Made by a program: the position numbers and the translations under genes
Shown here: piece after piece, positions 7,402 through 10,972 of the stretch
Position numbering within the stretch: position 1 is the stretch's first letter
Layout: each line of letters opens with the position of its first letter
Assembly: GCA_023398855.1 (NCBI GenBank)
Contig: JAEWRS010000096.1
Coordinates: 1-10,972 of the forward strand
Length of the DNA stretch: 10,972 bases
Source: Bacillota bacterium
GTDB lineage: Bacteria > Bacillota > Clostridia > Lachnospirales > Lachnospiraceae
Direction: 5' to 3'
Notes under the pieces: generated by a model
Databases searched by the model: none
Seen by the model: only the letters and a program-made list of their open reading frames with translations
What the model was told of the DNA's origin: nothing

Positions 7402-8160
7402 ATGAAGAAGATTATCAGCGGTAAAAGCATTACAAAAAGCTATGGCAAGGGGCAGGAAAAAGTCAATGCCTTAAATAATGTAAATATAGAAATAACAGCC
7501 GGAGAATTTGTCGCGGTTATGGGACCGTCCGGGTGCGGGAAAACTACACTGCTCTTTGCTTTGAGCGGAACTGACACAATCAGCGGCGGATCAATAAGAT
7601 TTGTTGGCCAGGAGTTATCCAGACTAAACGAAAATGAACTTTCCGATATTCGCAGGACAAAAATGGGGTTTGTATTCCAAAGGCCTACCATGCTGAAAAA
7701 TCTGAATATTTTAGATAATATTATATTTGCCAGCTTACAGAAGAATCAAAGAAACCACAATCCCATTGTCGAAAAAGCAAAAAGGTTACTGGAGGATACT
7801 GGCATACCAGAGCTGGAGGATAGAGATATTACCCAGGTATCCGGAGGTCAGCTGCAGCGTGCGGGTATTTGCCGGGCCCTTATGAATGACCCGGATATCC
7901 TGTTTGCTGATGAGCCCACCGGTGCGCTGAATTCCAAATCCTCAGAAGAAGTTATGGAAATATTTTCAGCTATTAACAAAAATGGTACTGCGATCCTGTT
8001 AGTTACTCATGATGCAAAGGTTGCGTCCAGAGCAGAACGGGTGTTGTTTATGAAGGACGGTAATATTGAATCCCAGCTTTTCCTGGGAAGATTTGATAAG
8101 CATCATATGAAGAGCAGAATAAATCAGATTGTTTTAAAGATGGGGGATTTTGATATATAA
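7402..8160 (+). CDS. ABC transporter ATP-binding protein (MacB/LolD-type)
   Basis: A 252-residue cytoplasmic ATPase partnered with the preceding permease. All the expected motifs are present: Walker A GPSGCGKTT (41-49), a Q-loop in FVFQRPTML (about 92-100), signature VSGGQLQR (146-153, with Val for the usual Leu), Walker B DILFADEP (165-172) with catalytic Glu171, D-loop GALNSKSS, and switch His203 in LLVTHD. ALNNVNIEITAGEFVAVMGPSG and FADEPTGALNSKSS are typical of the FtsX-partner (MacB/LolD) clade. The C-terminus runs about 30 residues past the core and is rich in Lys/His/Met. AAGGAG at 7389-7394, inside the end of the permease gene, sets the start and suggests coupled translation. It is the last gene of the tetR cassette; I see no clear terminator after it. 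Confidence 0.96.
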   Translation: MKKIISGKSITKSYGKGQEKVNALNNVNIEITAGEFVAVMGPSGCGKTTLLFALSGTDTISGGSIRFVGQELSRLNENELSDIRRTKMGFVFQRPTMLKNLNILDNIIFASLQKNQRNHNPIVEKAKRLLEDTGIPELEDRDITQVSGGQLQRAGICRALMNDPDILFADEPTGALNSKSSEEVMEIFSAINKNGTAILLVTHDAKVASRAERVLFMKDGNIESQLFLGRFDKHHMKSRINQIVLKMGDFDI

Positions 8161-8228
8161 TGCCCTTTTACCATGGGGCTGAGCAGTGCAGCTTCCAGAT
8201 ATAGGTTCCTTTTGTTTCAAAAAAATCA

Positions 8229-8257
8229 TTGACATGGTGGGTTTTTCATGATATTGT
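8229..8257 (+). promoter_or_regulatory. Probable promoter of the DUF2294-like gene
   Basis: TTGACA (8229-8234) and TATTGT (8252-8257) are 17 bases apart. The predicted start near 8264 leaves a very short leader, with the ribosome binding site AGGTGA at 8265-8270 almost at the RNA 5' end. This argues for the ATG at 8278 as the start, because the in-frame ATG at 8248 would lie inside the promoter. Confidence 0.65.
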
Positions 8258-8277
8258 ATCTGACAGGTGATGAGATT

Positions 8278-8643
8278 ATGACAAAAGGTCAATTGGAAGC
8301 CAGGATCAGTGAAATTGTCAGCAAATTTGAAGTAGAATATATGGGAAGGGGTCCTAAGGCCATTCGGACCTATATTCTAAGTGATATGATTATTGTCAGA
8401 TTAATAGGATTTTTAAGTCCATCTGAGAAAAAGCTGACTGAAAGCCCGCAGGGTGTTGAACTCCTTAAGAAAATTCGGACTTCATTATTTGAGGGCGGCA
8501 GGGAATATCTGGAAAAATCATTATCTGATGTTATGGATGTGGGGATTGTCAGCACTCACTCTGATATCAGCACGAAAACAGGGGAAAAGATTATTGTCAT
8601 CATTGTTAATAAGAATTTAGAAGAGCTTTTTGCAGGTAAATAA
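8278..8643 (+). CDS. DUF2294 / MpsC-like small protein
   Basis: A 121-residue soluble-looking protein with no signal peptide or membrane helix. I recognise the DUF2294 pattern: an N-terminal helix (MTKGQLEARISEIVSKFEVEYMGRGP is typical), then GRGPKAIRTYILSDMIIVRLIGFLSPSEKKL at about 23-53, a helical middle with REYLEKSLSDV, and a C-terminal strand ending IIVIIVNKNLEELF. The same domain is named MpsC in Staphylococcus aureus, where it belongs to a membrane-potential-generating MpsABC system. MpsA- and MpsB-like genes are absent here and the gene stands alone with its own promoter and terminator hairpin, so that function should not be assumed. The start at 8278 has AGGTGA at 8265-8270 and gives the usual N-terminus; an ATG ten codons upstream is less likely. 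The family assignment is from memory of the motif pattern. Confidence 0.85.
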   Translation: MTKGQLEARISEIVSKFEVEYMGRGPKAIRTYILSDMIIVRLIGFLSPSEKKLTESPQGVELLKKIRTSLFEGGREYLEKSLSDVMDVGIVSTHSDISTKTGEKIIVIIVNKNLEELFAGK

Positions 8644-9004
8644 CACCGGAAGACGTTGCAAAGTAGAATGATTACTCTAAGTTGTAAGTAAGCCGATATC
8701 CATTTTATGGATATCGGCTTTATATATATCACGGGAAGGAGGCGGTGATAGGATAAAAAGCAACAAAAGGAAATTTCTGGGGTTCTTTTGTTTTAACGGA
8801 AGGTACGGGCTTGAGAAGGGAAGGTTTTTAAGCAGTCCCAGGTTGATCTTATACCTGGAATATTAAAATAGAAGCTATGTAATACTTAATAAAATTGGGA
8901 ACAAAGGTTGAAGAGAAGCAAATATAATTACATGGTTTGTGCCGGCCCATGTACGGTGCAGATTGCAGATGTGCATCAGGGCGTGCGCTGGAACGGAGGA
9001 AAAT
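8644..9004 (+). other. 361-base gap before the P-loop gene
   Basis: Apart from the terminator at 8690-8727, this stretch has no certain gene. It contains a strong AAGGAGG (8736-8742) not followed by a usable ATG, a weak hairpin with T-rich tail (AACAAAAG 8762-8769 and CTTTTGTT 8785-8792), and an inverted repeat CCAGGT / ACCTGG (8838-8843 and 8853-8858). It also has a perfect TATAAT at 8923-8928 lacking a good -35. The promoter of the downstream gene probably lies in 8840-8930 but I cannot place it firmly. From about 8940 to 9000 the sequence turns noticeably richer in G and C. Confidence 0.6.
8690..8727 (+). terminator. Hairpin terminator after the DUF2294-like gene
   Basis: AAGCCGATATCCAT (8690-8703) pairs perfectly with ATGGATATCGGCTT (8707-8720) around a TTT loop, a 14-bp stem. 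It is followed by TATATATAT rather than a pure T run, so termination may be moderate. The A-rich 5' flank is limited, so bidirectional action is unlikely. Confidence 0.75.
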
Positions 9005-10882
9005 ATGCTGGAATCTTTACGTGATATGAATTTACCCGAATATGTACAGGACATATTGGCTCAGTCAAAAGGTGTCATCATTCCTAAGACAAGGGAAGAA
9101 CTGCTGACCCTGGCAATGGGAAATGCAGAGAATACCGAGTTTCCCATTGAATATGAAGTAAAAGGAACAGGCACGGTATTGGAAGCAACCGCTATAAAGT
9201 GTAAGAACGGGGTCGTGGTCAATTATACGGATGACTATATGAGAAGGCGTGACCCGGACTGTCTGCTGATTGCAGACAAAAAGCCCACGGATAAACCCAG
9301 ATATGAAGAGGTCTATCAGTCTGATTTTGAATCCTTAAGAATGGAAACCTTTGAATGGCTGAAAAATCAGGAGCTGATTTTTTTTCCGTTTAAGTCAGGC
9401 GGGCTTGAATATGGATATGATTCTATCCTGATCTCACCGTTAAACGCAGGTTTTTTTGCTGCAGGACTTGCAGACTTGCAGGGATTTTTAAATATTGACG
9501 AGATTTCTTCCGGCTTTAAGCCAAGGGCCGTTGTTTTCCTGGCTCCTCCATTCAGGCATACTCATTTTAACGGAAAACAGATCGTCGTCCATAACCGTCT
9601 GGATGGAATCCATGAAGTATATTCCTATAATTTGTATCCTGGCCCAAGCGCCAAAAAGGGGATTTACGGAGTTCTTTTAAATATCGGTGAAGAGGAAGGC
9701 TGGGTGACTGCTCATGCATCAACTGTAAAAGTCATCACCCCTTATGACAATGAGATCGTGATCATGCACGAAGGCGCCTCAGGAGGCGGAAAAAGTGAAA
9801 TGATCGAAGATATCCACAAAGAAATGGATGGAAGAGCGATCCTTGGCAGGAATACGGTCACTGGTGAAAAGAACTATCTGGTATTAAATGAAACCTGTGA
9901 TCTTATACCTGTGACAGATGATATGGCATTGTGCCACCCGGGTATGCAGAATGACAGCAAAAAGCTGGTCGTTAAGGATGCAGAATCCGCATGGTTTCTG
10001 CGGTTGGATAATATCAAATGCTATGGTGCTTCTCCTCAATATGAAAAAATACTCATCCAGCCGGAAGAACCTCTTATTTTCTTAAATATGCAGGCAGTGG
10101 CCGGTGCAACCTGTCTGGTTTGGGAGCATACCCTGGATCAGAACGGAAAACCCTGCCCAAATCCCCGTGTCATTTTACCAAGAAGGCTGGTTCCCAAAGC
10201 CATTGACACTCCTGTGGAAGTGGATGTAAGAAGCTTTGGTGTGAGGACTCCCGCATGTACAAAGGAAAATCCCACCTACGGAATCCTTGGCATCCTCCAT
10301 ATCCTGCCTCCAGCCCTGGCCTGGTTATGGCGTCTGGTGGCACCAAGGGGATTCAACAATCCAAGTATCATTGATACTCTGGAAATGACCAGTGAAGGAG
10401 TCGGCTCTTACTGGCCCTTTGCAACCGGAAAAATGGTAACTCAGGCCAATCTGCTTCTTGACCAGATACTGCGTTCAACGAATACCCGCTATGTACTGAT
10501 CCCCAACCAGCATATCGGCGCTTATGAGGTGAGCTTTATGCCCCAGTGGGTTGCCAGAGAGTACATTGCCCGCCGCGGCAGCGCCAAGTTTAAGCCAGAG
10601 CATCTGGTAGAGGCGCGCTGTCCTATTCTTGGCTTTGGTCTTGACTCTTTGAAAATTGACGGCCAGTATATCAGAAGAGCATTTTTACGGCCGGAAACTC
10701 AGCAGGAAGTAGGAGTGCAGGGATACGATGCTGGTGCAAAAATATTGACAGACTTCTTTACCCAGGAGCTGATGAAATACTACACCGATGATTTAAATCC
10801 CTTAGGAAAGCAGATCATTGATATGTTTCTGGCAGGGGCCACGGTAAAGGAGTACTTAGAAATCATTCCAATGAGATATTAG
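9005..10882 (+). CDS. Uncharacterised P-loop protein, DUF4914-type
   Basis: A 625-residue protein, predicted cytoplasmic, with no signal peptide. I believe it belongs to the DUF4914 family, whose function is unknown to me. A Walker A loop is unambiguous: GASGGGKS at 257-264 with Lys263, preceded by a hydrophobic strand (EIVIMH) and followed by an acidic helix (EMIEDIHKEM). About 40 residues on, VTDDM has paired Asp305-Asp306. The order strand, GxSGxGKS, helix, DD resembles ATP-PEPCK and HPr kinase/phosphorylase, so phosphoryl-transfer chemistry is a reasonable guess; I did not find a full PEPCK active site. Later landmarks are a Pro/aromatic hydrophobic stretch at about 427-446 and EGVGSYWPFATGKM. 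The start has GGAGGA at 8995-9000, four bases before the ATG; the frame stays open 22 codons further up to GTG 8939 but without a ribosome site. It appears monocistronic. Confidence 0.88.
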   Translation: MLESLRDMNLPEYVQDILAQSKGVIIPKTREELLTLAMGNAENTEFPIEYEVKGTGTVLEATAIKCKNGVVVNYTDDYMRRRDPDCLLIADKKPTDKPRYEEVYQSDFESLRMETFEWLKNQELIFFPFKSGGLEYGYDSILISPLNAGFFAAGLADLQGFLNIDEISSGFKPRAVVFLAPPFRHTHFNGKQIVVHNRLDGIHEVYSYNLYPGPSAKKGIYGVLLNIGEEEGWVTAHASTVKVITPYDNEIVIMHEGASGGGKSEMIEDIHKEMDGRAILGRNTVTGEKNYLVLNETCDLIPVTDDMALCHPGMQNDSKKLVVKDAESAWFLRLDNIKCYGASPQYEKILIQPEEPLIFLNMQAVAGATCLVWEHTLDQNGKPCPNPRVILPRRLVPKAIDTPVEVDVRSFGVRTPACTKENPTYGILGILHILPPALAWLWRLVAPRGFNNPSIIDTLEMTSEGVGSYWPFATGKMVTQANLLLDQILRSTNTRYVLIPNQHIGAYEVSFMPQWVAREYIARRGSAKFKPEHLVEARCPILGFGLDSLKIDGQYIRRAFLRPETQQEVGVQGYDAGAKILTDFFTQELMKYYTDDLNPLGKQIIDMFLAGATVKEYLEIIPMRY

Positions 10883-10934
10883 GATTGTCCGGAGGCCGGA
10901 GGTTTCTGGTAACAGCGTACTTGTATACTAGTGC

Positions 10935-10963
10935 TTGACAATGATAAGGATTTCGCTTATTCT
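10935..10963 (+). promoter_or_regulatory. Outward promoter at the right edge
   Basis: TTGACA (10935-10940) and TATTCT (10958-10963) are 17 bases apart. An imperfect dyad, ATAAG (10944-10948) and CTTAT (10956-10960), spans the spacer and -10 and could be an operator. The gene it serves lies beyond the window. The region 10883-10934 between the P-loop gene and this promoter shows only a 5-bp hairpin (TCCGG/CCGGA, 10888-10900) without a T tract. Confidence 0.65.
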
Positions 10964-10972
10964 ATGTATGAA

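Noticed and set aside
8175..8195. Hairpin GGGGCTG/CAGCTTC after the ABC ATPase as a terminator
   Set aside because: The 7-bp stem needs two G-U pairs and is not followed directly by a T run.
8762..8794. Hairpin AACAAAAG/CTTTTGTT with T-rich tail as a second terminator
   Set aside because: The stem is AT-rich with a large loop and would be unstable; no gene ends just before it.

Overview
The window looks like chromosomal DNA of a low-to-moderate GC Clostridia member, most likely Lachnospiraceae (the Lacrimispora/Clostridium XIVa type). This rests on strong AGGAGG-type ribosome binding sites, close sigma-A promoter matches, compact overlapping pur genes, and the general look of the chemoreceptor, DUF2294-like and DUF4914-like proteins. 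The taxonomic placement is an inference from recognition, not from a database comparison. All supported genes lie on the + strand.

Layout: (1) 1-577 is the 3' end of a methyl-accepting chemotaxis protein, closed by a strong intrinsic terminator. (2) 617-4192 is a purine biosynthesis operon, purE-purM-purN-purD, with a good promoter and an AT-rich leader carrying a thrice-repeated TAATTAATA element. The last three genes overlap by a few bases. The operon is short: purK, purC, purF, purL, purB and purH are not here. (3) 4323-8160 is a self-contained TetR regulator, FtsX-type permease and ABC ATPase cassette. A 41-bp perfect dyad (19-bp arms) sits directly on the -10 element of its promoter and also contains the tetR ribosome binding site, which strongly suggests autoregulation of an inducible export system. 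(4) 8229-8643 is a small DUF2294/MpsC-like gene with its own promoter and a terminator hairpin. (5) 8644-9004 is a 361-bp gap with no certain gene. (6) 9005-10882 is a 625-residue protein with a clear P-loop, which I take to be a DUF4914-type protein of unknown function, perhaps related to the PEPCK/HPr-kinase fold. (7) A good outward-pointing promoter at the right edge serves a gene beyond the window.

The pur genes cover four steps of the IMP pathway: PurD makes GAR, PurN formylates it, PurM closes the AIR ring and PurE acts in making CAIR. The transporter cassette is independent of purine synthesis, though no clear terminator separates it from purD. The most interesting items are the operator/promoter arrangement of the TetR cassette and the uncharacterised P-loop protein. 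I see no IS element, CRISPR array, tRNA or rRNA. Apart from the unassigned P-loop and DUF2294 proteins, this is mostly ordinary chromosome.
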